A DNA stretch of 64,000 nt from JAEMQF01 sp963791595 (GTDB lineage Bacteria > Pseudomonadota > Gammaproteobacteria > Burkholderiales > Burkholderiaceae_C): contig CAWBTF010000034.1 in the NCBI GenBank assembly GCA_963791595.1, positions 124,001-188,000 on the forward strand, in the 5' to 3' direction. The position numbers and the translations under genes are program-made. The notes under the pieces are model-generated. The model did not search any database. It was given only the letters and a program-made list of their open reading frames with translations, and was not told the origin of the DNA. Positions 9,277 through 18,762 of this stretch are shown piece after piece; positions within the stretch are counted from its first letter, which is position 1; each line of letters starts with the position of its first letter.

Positions 9277-10253
9277 TGCACGTCCGTTCGTTCGGCCACG
9301 CGCAGCACCGCCGAGCGGGCGCGCGGATTGTCGAGAACTTCCGATGGGCCGGGCTTGATGCGCGCGATCGCGCGCAAGCGCAGCGCGGCGCCGGGCGCGA
9401 AAGGGGCGCGGCGGTCGACGACGTCGCGGCTTTCCCCGGCGATGAAGGTCTTGACGATGCGGTCTTCGAGCGAGTGAAAGCTGATCGCCGCCAAACGCCC
9501 GCCGGGTGCGAGCAGACCGAGCGAGGTGCGCAGCGCGCTCTCGATCTCGTCAAGCTCGGCGTTTACGGCGATGCGCAGGGCCTGGAAGGTCCGCGTCGCC
9601 GGGTGCTGGGCGCCTTCGCGCGTCTTCACGCAGCGTGCGACGAGGTTCGCCAGCTCGCCGGTGCGGCGCGGCGCCGCGCCGGCTTCGCGGGCGAGCACGA
9701 TGGCCTTGGCGATGCGCGCCGCGAAGCGTTCTTCGCCGTAGTCGCGGATCACCTGCGCGATCTGCCGCTCGTCGGCACGCGCCAGGAACTGCGCGGCGGT
9801 TTCACCGCGGCTCGTGTCCATGCGCATGTCCAGTGGGGCGTCGAAGCGAAAGCTGAAACCGCGCACGGGGTCGTCGATCTGCGGCGAAGACACGCCCAGA
9901 TCGAACAGGATGCCGGCCAGTTGCGTCACGCCGGCCTCGCGCAGCACATCGGCGCCGCGCAGCACTTCGGCCCCGCGCAGCACTTCGGCCATTTGGGAGA
10001 ACCGCGCGTGATGGATGGAGAAGCGCGGGTCGTCGATTCGCGACGGGCCTTCGAGCGCGCTCGCCACCGCCTGCGGGTCGCGGTCCAGCGCGATCACTCG
10101 CGCACCCGGTGCCAGCCGCGCCAGCAGGGCGCGCGTGTGGCCGCCGCGGCCGAAGGTCGCGTCCAGGTACACCCCATCCGGCGCGGTGACGAGCGCATCG
10201 ATCGCCTCGTCTCGCATCACGGTGGTGTGTGGCCATGGATCCGTGGCGGTCAT
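9273..10253 (-). CDS. rsmH: 16S rRNA (cytosine1402-N4)-methyltransferase RsmH
   Basis: RsmH (MraW) methylates N4 of C1402 in 16S rRNA using SAM. The 326-residue protein shows HTTVMRDEAIDAL, the SAM-binding DATFGRGGHTRALL and ILFDLGVSSPQ, DMRMD, and the C-terminal ISFHSLEDRIVK. The start MTATDPWPHT overlaps the mraZ stop as ATGA. Between the substrate-binding region and GILFDLGVSS there is a small hexapeptide repeat (AEVLRG, AEVLRG, ADVLRE), encoded by three 18-bp direct repeats at 9940-9993. Confidence 0.97.
   Translation of the reverse strand: MTATDPWPHTTVMRDEAIDALVTAPDGVYLDATFGRGGHTRALLARLAPGARVIALDRDPQAVASALEGPSRIDDPRFSIHHARFSQMAEVLRGAEVLRGADVLREAGVTQLAGILFDLGVSSPQIDDPVRGFSFRFDAPLDMRMDTSRGETAAQFLARADERQIAQVIRDYGEERFAARIAKAIVLAREAGAAPRRTGELANLVARCVKTREGAQHPATRTFQALRIAVNAELDEIESALRTSLGLLAPGGRLAAISFHSLEDRIVKTFIAGESRDVVDRRAPFAPGAALRLRAIARIKPGPSEVLDNPRARSAVLRVAERTDVQ
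9940..9993. repeat. Three 18-bp tandem repeats inside rsmH
   Basis: Three consecutive 18-base units begin at 9940, 9958 and 9976, each starting CGCAGCAC and differing at one to four positions. They encode the hexapeptides AEVLRG, AEVLRG and ADVLRE in RsmH. The unit is a multiple of three, so copy number could change without breaking the frame. Confidence 0.85.
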
Positions 10254-10693
10254 CAGAAGCTGAAATTCTTCAGCGACTCGGGCATGCCCGACTGCATCAC
10301 TTGCGCCTCGTGCTCCGCGTGAGCCTTTGCGTCCCACAACTCGAAGTGGCTGCCCATGCCGATCAGCATCACGTCGCGCGTCAGGCCGGCCGAGGCGCGC
10401 AGTTCCGGGGCGATCAACACGCGCGACGAAGCGTCGATTTCCACATCCATCGCGTTGCCGAGAAAGATGCGCTTCCAGCCGCTCGCGTCCATCGGCAGCG
10501 CGGCGATCCGGTCGCGAAACGCCTCCCACGCCGGGCGCGGAAAGACCATCAGCGAGCCCACCGGGTGCTTGGTCACGGTCAACTGGTTCACACCCATCGC
10601 GGCCAGGAGTTCGCGATGGCGCGCCGGCATGGCGAGCCGCCCTTTGTTGTCCAGCGTCAAGGCCGAAGGGCCTTGGAACACGATGCTTGCCAC
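10253..10693 (-). CDS. mraZ: Transcriptional regulator MraZ
   Basis: MraZ is the AbrB-like first gene of the dcw cluster and a repressor of its own promoter. The 146-residue protein contains two SpoVT/AbrB-type halves, seen as GPSALTLDNKGRLAMPARHR and AMDVEIDASSRVLIAPELR. The start is GTG (10691-10693, reading MASIVFQ). A G-run about five bases upstream is the only Shine-Dalgarno candidate. It overlaps rsmH by the bases ATGA. The promoter and MraZ boxes lie immediately upstream. Confidence 0.96.
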   Translation of the reverse strand: MASIVFQGPSALTLDNKGRLAMPARHRELLAAMGVNQLTVTKHPVGSLMVFPRPAWEAFRDRIAALPMDASGWKRIFLGNAMDVEIDASSRVLIAPELRASAGLTRDVMLIGMGSHFELWDAKAHAEHEAQVMQSGMPESLKNFSF

Positions 10694-10724
10694 AAACCCC
10701 CACTAATATGCACTTTTCACCACT
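10694..10724 (-). promoter_or_regulatory. MraZ-box direct repeats
   Basis: On the minus strand AGTG occurs three times at exact 10-base spacing (AGTGGTGAAA, AGTGCATATT, AGTGGGGGTT; plus-strand CACT at 10721, 10711 and 10701). MraZ is known to bind several TGGGN repeats spaced about ten bases apart upstream of its own gene. The first box overlaps the -10 element and the last overlaps the likely ribosome-binding G-run, consistent with autorepression. The middle copy is degenerate. Confidence 0.65.
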
Positions 10725-10750
10725 TTAGCGCATCGCTCCAGGGGGGTCAA
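10722..10750 (-). promoter_or_regulatory. Sigma-70 promoter of the dcw cluster
   Basis: On the minus strand TTGACC (10750-10745) and TAAAGT (10727-10722) are separated by exactly 17 bases. This gives a good -35/-10 pair and predicts a start near 10715, with a leader of about 22 bases before the mraZ GTG. No other promoter-like pair of this quality was noticed in the cluster, and the gene overlaps suggest a long operon. Confidence 0.7.
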
Positions 10751-11293
10751 TTCGATTCCTCGGAAAAAGCAATCAAATCAAAGACTTAGCTTTGGAACTA
10801 AACGTAACTTCAAGAAGTTGAAATGTCTTTCAAATTAACGACTTAGGCGAGTGACTGAAAGCTTTGGGTGAGATTATTCATGCCCCTGGGGAGCGAAGCA
10901 GGTCGAATCAAGGGACAATCGCGGCTTCGCTGGCCGTGACAATGTTCACGGTCATCTGCCCGAGGCCAAGCCAGTCGAGAACCCATGTCCACACGCCCAA
11001 CACCTCCCAGCAGCACAGCGCAAGCCGGACTCAAGTTGCGCCAGACGCAGGCGGAATACACAGCGGCACGCCCGATCAGCCAGGCCGGGATCAAGCCGAT
11101 GATGTCGAGCTCGAAGATGTACGTTTGCCGGCGCTGCCAGGCGAACTTCAAGACCGGTGACGGCAAGCCCGATGCGCGCATTCCCGGGCTGGGCAAGTGC
11201 AACGCGTGCTTGAGCGCGGGGCCGACGACGGTCTGAGCGACCAGCACGGGATCAGGCCACGCATCAACGTGGCGTTCGCATGTACCGGCCAGA
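10751..11293. other. Mostly non-coding stretch between mraZ and NnrU gene
   Basis: Apart from the possible small zinc-ribbon gene at its right end, I see no convincing gene. The part next to the mraZ promoter (10750-10850) is clearly AT-richer than its surroundings, as expected for an upstream regulatory region. A short inverted repeat CCGTGA-caatgt-TCACGG lies around 10934-10951. Its role is unknown. Confidence 0.4.
11100..11236 (+). CDS. Possible small CxxC-CxxC zinc-ribbon protein
   Basis: A short frame ending at 11236 encodes CRRC, then a basic linker (NFKTGDGKPDARIPGLGKC) and CNAC, that is two CxxC knuckles about 22 residues apart, as in small zinc ribbons. The frame is open from an ATG at 10985. 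An ATG at 11100 (MMSSSKMYVCRRC) gives a compact 45-residue protein. No good Shine-Dalgarno is visible for either start. The cysteine pattern is the only support. Function is not known to me. Confidence 0.4.
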
Positions 11294-11872
11294 TTAGCGC
11301 AGCGCGATCGGCGCCACGCCGATCAGCCAGGCGTGCACCCACAGCACGAACACGGCATACAGCGCTAAGCCGCCAAGCACAGCAAGCCAATCGTTCGCGG
11401 CAGTCGCCGGCAGCGCCGGGACCGCGCGAACCGGGCGCTGTTTCAGTGAAATCCGGTCGGCGACGGCCCATGCGAGAAAGCCACCGAACAGCAGCACGTC
11501 GGCCAGCGTGCCGTTGCTCAGCAGGTGCGCCACGGCCCACAGCTTGGTCGCGAGCAGCATCGGGTGCTTCGCCGCGGTCTTGATTCGCCCCGGCAGGTAG
11601 ACGGCGAGCAACAGCACAAACACCGGCAGCAGCAGCAGCAGCGCCAGATGGCGCAACGCGCTCGGCGGCGCGTAGAGCAACACCGGCGCCTGCCGCGCCA
11701 CGCCGTAGCCGTAGACGATCAGCGCGAGGCCAACTCCCGACGCGAGCGAATAAAGACCCTTCCACGCCGCTTCACCGCGCCGCGCGAGCTGGGCGTCGCG
11801 CCACGCCGGCGCGACGATCGACACCGAGTGCACGCCGAGGAACAGCACCAGTCCGAGGATCAGCAGCGCCAT
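11294..11872 (-). CDS. NnrU family membrane protein
   Basis: A 192-residue protein of about six hydrophobic segments, starting MALLILGLVLFLGVHSVSIV. It has the features of the NnrU/isoprenylcysteine-methyltransferase-like fold: an early GVHS motif, YGYGVARQ, and the conserved KHPMLLATKLWAVAHLLSNG near residue 105. NnrU was first linked to nitrite/NO reduction, but this gene has no denitrification neighbours here, so its role is uncertain. The start was placed at 11872, where the hydrophobic N-terminus begins; the open frame extends further upstream. Confidence 0.85.
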   Translation of the reverse strand: MALLILGLVLFLGVHSVSIVAPAWRDAQLARRGEAAWKGLYSLASGVGLALIVYGYGVARQAPVLLYAPPSALRHLALLLLLPVFVLLLAVYLPGRIKTAAKHPMLLATKLWAVAHLLSNGTLADVLLFGGFLAWAVADRISLKQRPVRAVPALPATAANDWLAVLGGLALYAVFVLWVHAWLIGVAPIALR

Positions 11873-11971
11873 GGGAATGCTCCGTGAGTGAAACGTTTCA
11901 AGCCCGACCCGTACCGCGCGTTGGCGCGCTGCCGTGGGCGAGCGCAAGCTGACGCAACGTTGCAGGCGACA

Positions 11972-13174
11972 TCACCAGTTGGCCTCGCGCTCCGGCGTCG
12001 CGCTGATGCGGTGAATCGCCAGATCGGCGCCGTCGAATTCCTCTTCCTGCGTCAAGCGCAGGCCCATCATCACCTTGAGCGCACCATAGACGACGAAACC
12101 CATGCCGAGTGCCCAGGCCACGCCGAGCAGCGTGCCGATCATCTGCGCCGAGAAGCTCACGCCCCCCAGCCCGCCGAGTGCGGTGCTGCCGAAGATGCCG
12201 CAGGCGATGCCGCCCCACGCACCGCACAGGCCGTGCAGCGGCCAGACGCCGAGCACGTCGTCGATCTTCCACTTGTTTTGCGTCAGCGTGAACATCGTGA
12301 CGAAGATCGCTCCGGCCACGCCGCCGGTGGCGAGCGCGCCGATCGGGTGCATCAGGTCCGACCCTGCGCACACCGCCACCAGCCCGGCGAGCGGCCCGTT
12401 GTGCACGAAGCCCGGGTCGTTGCGGCCGAGCAGCGTGGCGACCAGCGTTCCGCCCACCATCGCCATCAGTGAATTCACCGCCACCAGCCCCGAGATCTTG
12501 TCGATCGTCTGCGCGCTCATCACGTTGAAGCCGAACCAGCCCACCGTGAGCACCCAGGCGCCGAGCGCGAGGAACGGAATGCTCGACGGCGGGTGCGCCG
12601 AGATCGCGCCGTCCTTGCGATAGCGGTTGCTGCGCGCGCCGAGCAGCAGCACCGCAGGCAACGCGAGCCAGCCGCCGACCGCGTGCACGACGATCGAACC
12701 AGCGAAATCATGCAACTCGGCGCCGGTGGCCGCCTTGAGCCAAGCCTGCACTCCGAACTGGGCATTCCACACCACGCCCTCGAACAGCGGATAAACCAGG
12801 CCGACGATCACCGCCGTCGCGATCAACTGCGGCCCGAAGCGCGCGCGCTCGGCGATGCCGCCCGAGACGATGGCCGGCACCGCGGCCGCGAAGGTCAGCA
12901 GAAAGAAGAACTTGACGAGCTCATAACCGTTCTTCGCCGCCAGCGTTTCAGCGCCAGTGAAGAACTGCACGCCGTAGGCGACGGTGTAGCCGACGAAGAA
13001 ATAGGCGATTGTCGAGACGCTGAAATCGACGAGGATCTTGACGAGCGCATTCACCTGGTTCTTCTTGCGCACCGTGCCGAGCTCGAGGAACGCGAAACCC
13101 GAGTGCATGGCCAGCACCATGATCGCGCCGAGCAGGATGAAGAGGGCATCGCTGCCTTGTTTGAGTGGTTCCAT
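11972..13174 (-). CDS. amtB: Ammonium transporter (Amt/MEP/Rh)
   Basis: A 400-residue inner-membrane channel with about eleven membrane helices. Family features include FLELGTVRKKNQ, FAAAVPAIVSGGIAER, DFAGSIVVHAVGGW with one of the twin pore histidines, and VWPLHGLCGAWGG with the second. It takes up ammonium/methylammonium. The cytoplasmic C-terminal tail (RLTQEEEFDGADLAIHRI) is the usual regulatory tail. The mature-type signal sequence seen in E. coli AmtB is absent here; the chosen start is MEPLKQGSD. No glnK gene is next to it. Confidence 0.95.
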   Translation of the reverse strand: MEPLKQGSDALFILLGAIMVLAMHSGFAFLELGTVRKKNQVNALVKILVDFSVSTIAYFFVGYTVAYGVQFFTGAETLAAKNGYELVKFFFLLTFAAAVPAIVSGGIAERARFGPQLIATAVIVGLVYPLFEGVVWNAQFGVQAWLKAATGAELHDFAGSIVVHAVGGWLALPAVLLLGARSNRYRKDGAISAHPPSSIPFLALGAWVLTVGWFGFNVMSAQTIDKISGLVAVNSLMAMVGGTLVATLLGRNDPGFVHNGPLAGLVAVCAGSDLMHPIGALATGGVAGAIFVTMFTLTQNKWKIDDVLGVWPLHGLCGAWGGIACGIFGSTALGGLGGVSFSAQMIGTLLGVAWALGMGFVVYGALKVMMGLRLTQEEEFDGADLAIHRISATPEREANW

Positions 13175-13324
13175 TCGTGGACGAGCCCGTGAAGAGAAAG
13201 GGTGCGCGATTGCGCCTTTGCGCACCACGGCGGCGCGCGACCGCGATGATACGCACCCTCACGGGGCGCCGGCCCGACGGCGCGGGCCACTGCGGACCGG
13301 CACGAAACTCGTCAGCTCGCGCCG

Positions 13325-14443
13325 TCAGTTCGACTCTTTGATGAGTCGGCCGCTCGCCGATTGAACCGGCCGCGCATTCATCGGGTACAGGCGCGAGAAG
13401 ATGCCGATCTGCTCCGGCGAAATCTGCACCGGCTGCTTCATCACCATCCAGAGCACGCCTTCGCTGCACGGCGGCGTGGTCAGCGACCCCATGTAGGTGA
13501 AGTAGCTGCGCTCGGCGGGCAGCAGCGCATTCAGGTCGAGCATCGCTTTGGCCGGAACCTCTTCGCCTTTTTCCAGCGGCAGGTTGTTCCACACCGTCTG
13601 CACGAGCGGGTGCGCGCTGCCCTGGTCGAGCAGCACCGCCACCACGGCCAGGCGCCCCTCGATGTCTTTGTGCACCAGGTGCGCCACCATGTCGAACTGG
13701 CGGCCTTCGATGCGTTCTTCGGACGGGCGGTGAAAGTGAAACTGCACCAGGCTATAGCGCCGCCCCATCGTTTCGATCGCGTTGCCGCCGGCGACATTCA
13801 CCTGCACCGTGTGGCCGTTGTCGATGACTCGAAAGTGGCTCGCCCGGTAGTCGAATTGCACCGGGTCGAGTTGCAGCTTCAAGCCGTCGCGAATGTCGAT
13901 CGGGCTCTGCCGTTCGCCGCTCGCGCACTTCGCGAATTCGGGCTTCAGGCGGCCCCAGCTGTGTGGCCCGGCATCGCCTTGATAGCCCCAGTGAGCCGCG
14001 TGGCCAGGCTGGACTTTGGCGGCGCTTCTCTTCGCCGGCGCGTGGGCGGTGGCCGCCTTCACGACTTGCGCCGCGGGAGAAGGAGGCGGCGAATGCGCGA
14101 TCACGCGCAGCGCCTGGCCGTCTTCGCTCGTCTTCGCGGTGCCCAGGCGCTGCGCCAAACGTTCGCGCAGCTTGTCCATCGGGTCCTCGATCACCCGCGC
14201 GCCCTGGCGGCGCTCCATGGCTGGTTTGATAGGTTTGGCGGGCTTGCTGGATTCGTCGGCGCTCGGCTCCTCAGCCGGCTCCACGGCTGGCTTGGCGCTG
14301 CGGCTCTTCTTCGCGGGTGCCGGTGCGGCGTGCGCTGTTGCAGCACTTTCAGCGGCGGCATCGACAGGTGCAACCAGCAGCAGGCACGCCCAGCCCAGGG
14401 CTGGCAGAAGGCTGCGCAACGGGCTTGCGGCGGTGGTGTGCAT
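13325..14443 (-). CDS. Periplasmic alpha-carbonic anhydrase with long linker
   Basis: The protein (372 aa) begins with a signal peptide (LLPALGWACLLLVAPVDAAA). An Ala/Pro/Lys-rich low-complexity segment follows to about residue 145, and then an alpha-class carbonic anhydrase domain starting HWGYQGDAGPHSWG. Zinc-ligand signatures are visible: LVQFHFHRPSEE (two His) and DMVAHLVHKD (third His). QSPIDIRDG and SLTTPPCSEGVLW are also typical. It interconverts CO2 and bicarbonate, probably in the periplasm. The N-terminal linker includes MDKLRERLAQRLG, a possible short coiled coil, which is not part of the usual enzyme. Confidence 0.93.
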   Translation of the reverse strand: MHTTAASPLRSLLPALGWACLLLVAPVDAAAESAATAHAAPAPAKKSRSAKPAVEPAEEPSADESSKPAKPIKPAMERRQGARVIEDPMDKLRERLAQRLGTAKTSEDGQALRVIAHSPPPSPAAQVVKAATAHAPAKRSAAKVQPGHAAHWGYQGDAGPHSWGRLKPEFAKCASGERQSPIDIRDGLKLQLDPVQFDYRASHFRVIDNGHTVQVNVAGGNAIETMGRRYSLVQFHFHRPSEERIEGRQFDMVAHLVHKDIEGRLAVVAVLLDQGSAHPLVQTVWNNLPLEKGEEVPAKAMLDLNALLPAERSYFTYMGSLTTPPCSEGVLWMVMKQPVQISPEQIGIFSRLYPMNARPVQSASGRLIKESN

Positions 14444-14558
14444 GGTGCTGGCGGCTCCGAACAAGGGCAACCCTGAAGATGGGTGTCGCCCCCGATATCG
14501 GCCGCGATCGGCATGGCTTGAGGCGCATCCGCGAGCCTGGCCGCAGCGACGCCTCAAG

Positions 14559-14800
14559 TCACGCGCGCGGCCTCACCCAGACCCAGGCCAGCAGCCCGGC
14601 ACCCAACATCGCCAGGGTCGTGGCAGCGAGCGCGAGCGTGGAATGCATCACCAATGGCGTGATGACGCCGGCCACGACACCGTTGGCCATGCTGCCGACA
14701 AACCACTGCACGGATGACGCCATGCCGCGCCGGTCCGGCGCGTGGTCCAGCACGAGCAGCGTGACGACCGGCACCACCATGGCCCAGGCGAACGATAAAG
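14559..14800 (-). pseudogene. C-terminal remnant of an MFS (Bcr/CflA-type) transporter
   Basis: About 80 codons read SFAWAMVVPVVTLLVLDHAP, RRGMASSVQWFVGSMANGVV and end LLAWVWVRPRA. This is the last two to three membrane segments of a drug-resistance MFS transporter. The N-terminal three quarters are missing: immediately upstream the DNA becomes the 3' end of rnpB. There is no start codon or promoter for the remnant, so it is dead. See findings for the junction. Confidence 0.75.
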
Positions 14801-14803
14801 TGT

Positions 14804-15176
14804 GAAGCGAGCCGATAGGCCGGATTCTGTGCACCCTCCAGGCCTTGCGACCCTTCGGGCGTGACCGCCATTCCTCTGGGCCGTGCATCGCTGCACGGCT
14901 CGGTGCCACCTACCCGCCGGCTTGTGCGAGCCGCACTTCGAAGCGTTCACGGACGAATCCGCGCCCGCCCACGCCGGCCTATTTGGTGTTGCTGCGCGTA
15001 GAGATTGCCCGTTTCACCCGACTCCGCGGGTTGCCCCTTGAAGCCGACTCGTCTCTGTTGCTCTGATCCTCACCTCGCGGTGGACAGCCGTTAGCTGCTA
15101 CGCCGCCCTGTGCAGTCCGGACCTTCCTCCAGTGCGCCCTCTCGGGCCTTGCACCAGCGGCGGTCTGGCTTGCTTC
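14804..15176 (-). ncRNA. rnpB: RNase P RNA, type A
   Basis: The minus-strand transcript starts GAAGCAAGCCAGACCGCCG. It contains the conserved GGAGGAAGGTCCGGACT region with GCACAGGGC (P4 5' half), GAAACGGGCAATC further on, AGAGGAATGGCGGTC near the 3' side, and ends CAGAATCCGGCCTATCGGCT followed by CGCTTC, complementary to the 5' end. Length is about 373 nt, as expected for the catalytic subunit of RNase P that trims tRNA 5' ends. The ends were set by the P1 pairing GAAGC/GCTTC. Confidence 0.95.
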
Positions 15177-15276
15177 ACGCTGTGGATTGTCCCATGCGCG
15201 CTGCGCCGACCCGCGCCCGGACGTGCTTACGGCTTGGGGCATCATGTCGCACCCACAAGCCGCACGAGGTGCCCTC

Positions 15277-16191
<915 letters not shown>

Positions 16192-16890
16192 ACACGGCTG
16201 CATCTTCGTAAAACGCGGGGTCTTGATTGGCGGGCCACCAGCCGGGGATGCCGAGCACGGGCAGCGTCGAAAAGGCGGGTCCGAAGTGCGGCGTGCCGAG
16301 CTCGGGCGGCACCGGCTCGAGCCGGGCGGCGTCGGTCAGCCAGACATGCGCCGTGATCGCCTTGCGCGGGGCGAGCAGTTTTTCGAGCAGCGCATGGCCG
16401 ACGATGGTCACCTGTGCCTCGCGCCAGAGATCGCGCTGCGTGATGAACAGCTCGTGCCAGTCGCGTTGTTCCAGCGCGAGCGTCAGGGTGGCCGGGGCGC
16501 TCAGCAGCAGGCCGTTTTCGTCGAGCAGCGTCAGGGCGTCGCGAACCATGCCGCGTGTGCGTGCAATGCCGTCACGCGAGATTTCGGCCGAATGGGCCCG
16601 GTTCATCCCGCGCTTCAACGCCGGGAAACGCAGCCACACCAAGGCGTTGAAGAAATCGTGCAGGTTGTCGCGTGTCGGCACGCGCGAGGTTCGCGCGACG
16701 AACGATTCATAGGCTTCAGCGCCCTGCCCCTGCTCGGCTGTGAACTCAGGCGCGCCCGCATGGTGCCGCGCGTTCAGCGCAGCGGTGAGGCTCGCGCCTT
16801 GTGCGATGTCGCGGACCACCGCTTCGCCAAGCTCGCGGTACGGTTCGAACCACGGCCGGCGCCAATCGATTCTCCCCAACAGACTTCGCA

Positions 16891-17654
16891 TCAACTCCGA
16901 GATGTGCGCGCCGGGCGCTTGTAGCGCACCGCGACATCGGACTTGCCTTCGTTCGCCCACTCGAACAACTGGGTCGCGGCGAGCAATTTGCTGAGCGTCG
17001 CATAGCCGTAGTTGCGCGGGTCGAACGAGGCCTGATTCGCGATCTGCTGGCCGACCGCACCGACACGCGCCCAGCCTTCGTCGTCCGCGGCGGCCTGCAC
17101 GGCGTTGCGCAGCAGTGCGACGAGCTTGGCGTCGGCCTTGAGCTTCGCGGTCGGCACGCGCAGCGGTGCCGCAGGGGTTTCATCGCCCGCATCGCTGGCC
17201 TCGGCGACAGCGAGGAGCCACCGAGCTGGTCGAGAAACAGAAAGCGCGAACACGCGTTCACGAAGGGCTCGGGCGTCTTCTGCCCGCCGAAACCGTAGAC
17301 CGCGGCGCCCTTTTCGCGCAGGTGCATCACGAGCGGCGTGAAGTCGGCGTCGGACGAGACGATGCCGAACGCGTCGGGCCGGTCGGTGTAGAGCAGCGCG
17401 AGCGCGTCGATCACCATCGCCATGTCGCTCGCGTTCTTGCCCTTGCTGTAGTCGAACTGCTGCATCGGCCGGATCGCGTGCTCGTGCAGCATCTCTTCCC
17501 AGCCCTTGAGCTCGTTCTTCTTCCAGTTGCCGTAGGCGCGGCGGATGCTCGTCTCGCCGAAGGTCGACAACTCGTTGAGGATCAGGTCGATCTTTTTCGC
17601 CGGCGAGTTGTCGGCGTCGATCAACAGCGCCACGCGCGGTTTGCGTTCAGGCAT
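16891..17654 (-). CDS. NYN-domain protein with LOTUS-like C-terminus, frameshifted
   Basis: The N-terminal part (from MPERKPRVALLIDADNSPAK, ATG at 17654) is a PIN-like NYN domain. Acidic residues are in LLIDADN, DMAMVIDALALL and GIVSSDADFTPL, as in RNA-acting nucleases of the LabA/DUF88 type. Near 17220 the frame shifts. The second frame continues AVAEASDAGDETPAAPLRVP and a C-terminal region (VGAVGQQIANQASFDPRNYG) that looks like an OST-HTH/LOTUS domain, ending at 16891. The length of 764 nt is not a multiple of three, so one frameshift separates the halves. It may be real decay or a sequence error. The gene overlaps the downstream DUF3025 gene by four bases. Confidence 0.8.
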
Positions 17655-18694
17655 CGTGCAGCCTCCAGGAAAGGGTTTCGCCGCCGCACAGCGGCTTGAG
17701 CGTCGCATCGCCGAACGGCACGGTTTCGGGCAGCGGACCAGGACTCGCGCCGCAAAGTCACTTTGCCGGTGTTGCGCGGCAAGCCATAGAAGTCGGCGCC
17801 GTGCTGGCTGGCGAATGCCTCCAGGCGATCCAGCGCGCCCGCGGCGTCGAACGCCTGAGCGTACAGCTCGATCGCCGTGAGCGCGGTGTAGCAGCCGGCG
17901 CAGCCGCTGGCGTGTTCTTTCAAGTGCGCGGCGTGCGGCGCGCTGTCGGTGCCGAGAAAGAACTTCGGGCTGCCCGACGTTGCCGCAGCCACCAGCGCCA
18001 GGCGATGCTCTTCGCGCTTGAGCACCGGCAGGCAGTAGTAGTGCGGCCGCAGCGCCGCCGCACCGTTGGCACCGAGGAAGATCGCGTTGCGGTTGTAGAG
18101 CAGGTGGTGCGCCGTGATCGTCGCCGCGGTGTTCTTGCCGGCCTGCATGACGTATTGCGCCGCGTCGCGCGTCGTGATGTGTTCGACGACGATTCTGAGC
18201 TCGGGAAAGTCGCGCCGCAGCGTGGCCAGGTGCGTGTCGATGAAGATCTTTTCGCGGTCGAACAAGTCGATCGCGGGATCGGTGACTTCCCCATGCACCA
18301 GCAGCGGCAGGCGCTCGCGCTGCATCGCTTCGAGCGTGGCGTAGGTCTTGCGCAGATCGGTCACGCCGGCGTCGCTGTTCGTCGTCGCGCCGGCCGGGTA
18401 GAGCTTGACGCCGACGATGCCGGCTTCGCGCGCGCGCTCGATTTCGTCCGCGGGCAGACGATCGGTGAGGTACAGCGTCATCAGCGGCTCGAACTTCACG
18501 CCGGCCGGCACCGCGCGAAGAATGCGTTCGCGATAGGCGAGAGCCTGCGCGGTCGTCGTCACCGGCGGCTTGAGGTTGGGCATGATCAGCGCGCGGCCAA
18601 ACTGCCGGGCGCTGTGCGGCACCACCGCTGCCATTGCGGCGCCGTCGCGAACGTGCAGATGGAAGTCGTCGGGGCGCGTGATCGTCAGGGACAT
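17647..18694 (-). CDS. pyrC: Dihydroorotase, frameshifted near its 3' end
   Basis: PyrC closes N-carbamoyl-aspartate to dihydroorotate in pyrimidine synthesis. The frame from MSLTITRPDD shows the metal-binding DDFHLHVRDG, the carbamylated lysine in GVKLYPAGATTNSD, LLVHGEV, IVVEHITTRDA and FLGTDSAPH. At about 17735 the frame breaks. One base less would restore the family C-terminus (PLPETVPFGDATLKPL, then GGETLSWRLHDA) with a stop at 17647-17649. Read without correction the protein runs on to 17621. An in-frame ATG at 18703 is an alternative start. As pyrC is usually needed, an error or a tolerated altered tail are both possible. Confidence 0.88.
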
Positions 18695-18762
18695 GGCGGC
18701 CATTCTCGCACCGGGCTTGGTGCCAATTTGCGAGGCGATTCGGCTGTCGCTACTGCCCGCCC

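Noticed and set aside
10843..11247. 134-residue minus-strand frame opposite the zinc-ribbon candidate
   Set aside because: No motif, unlikely composition, and it is the complement of the frame with the CxxC pairs.
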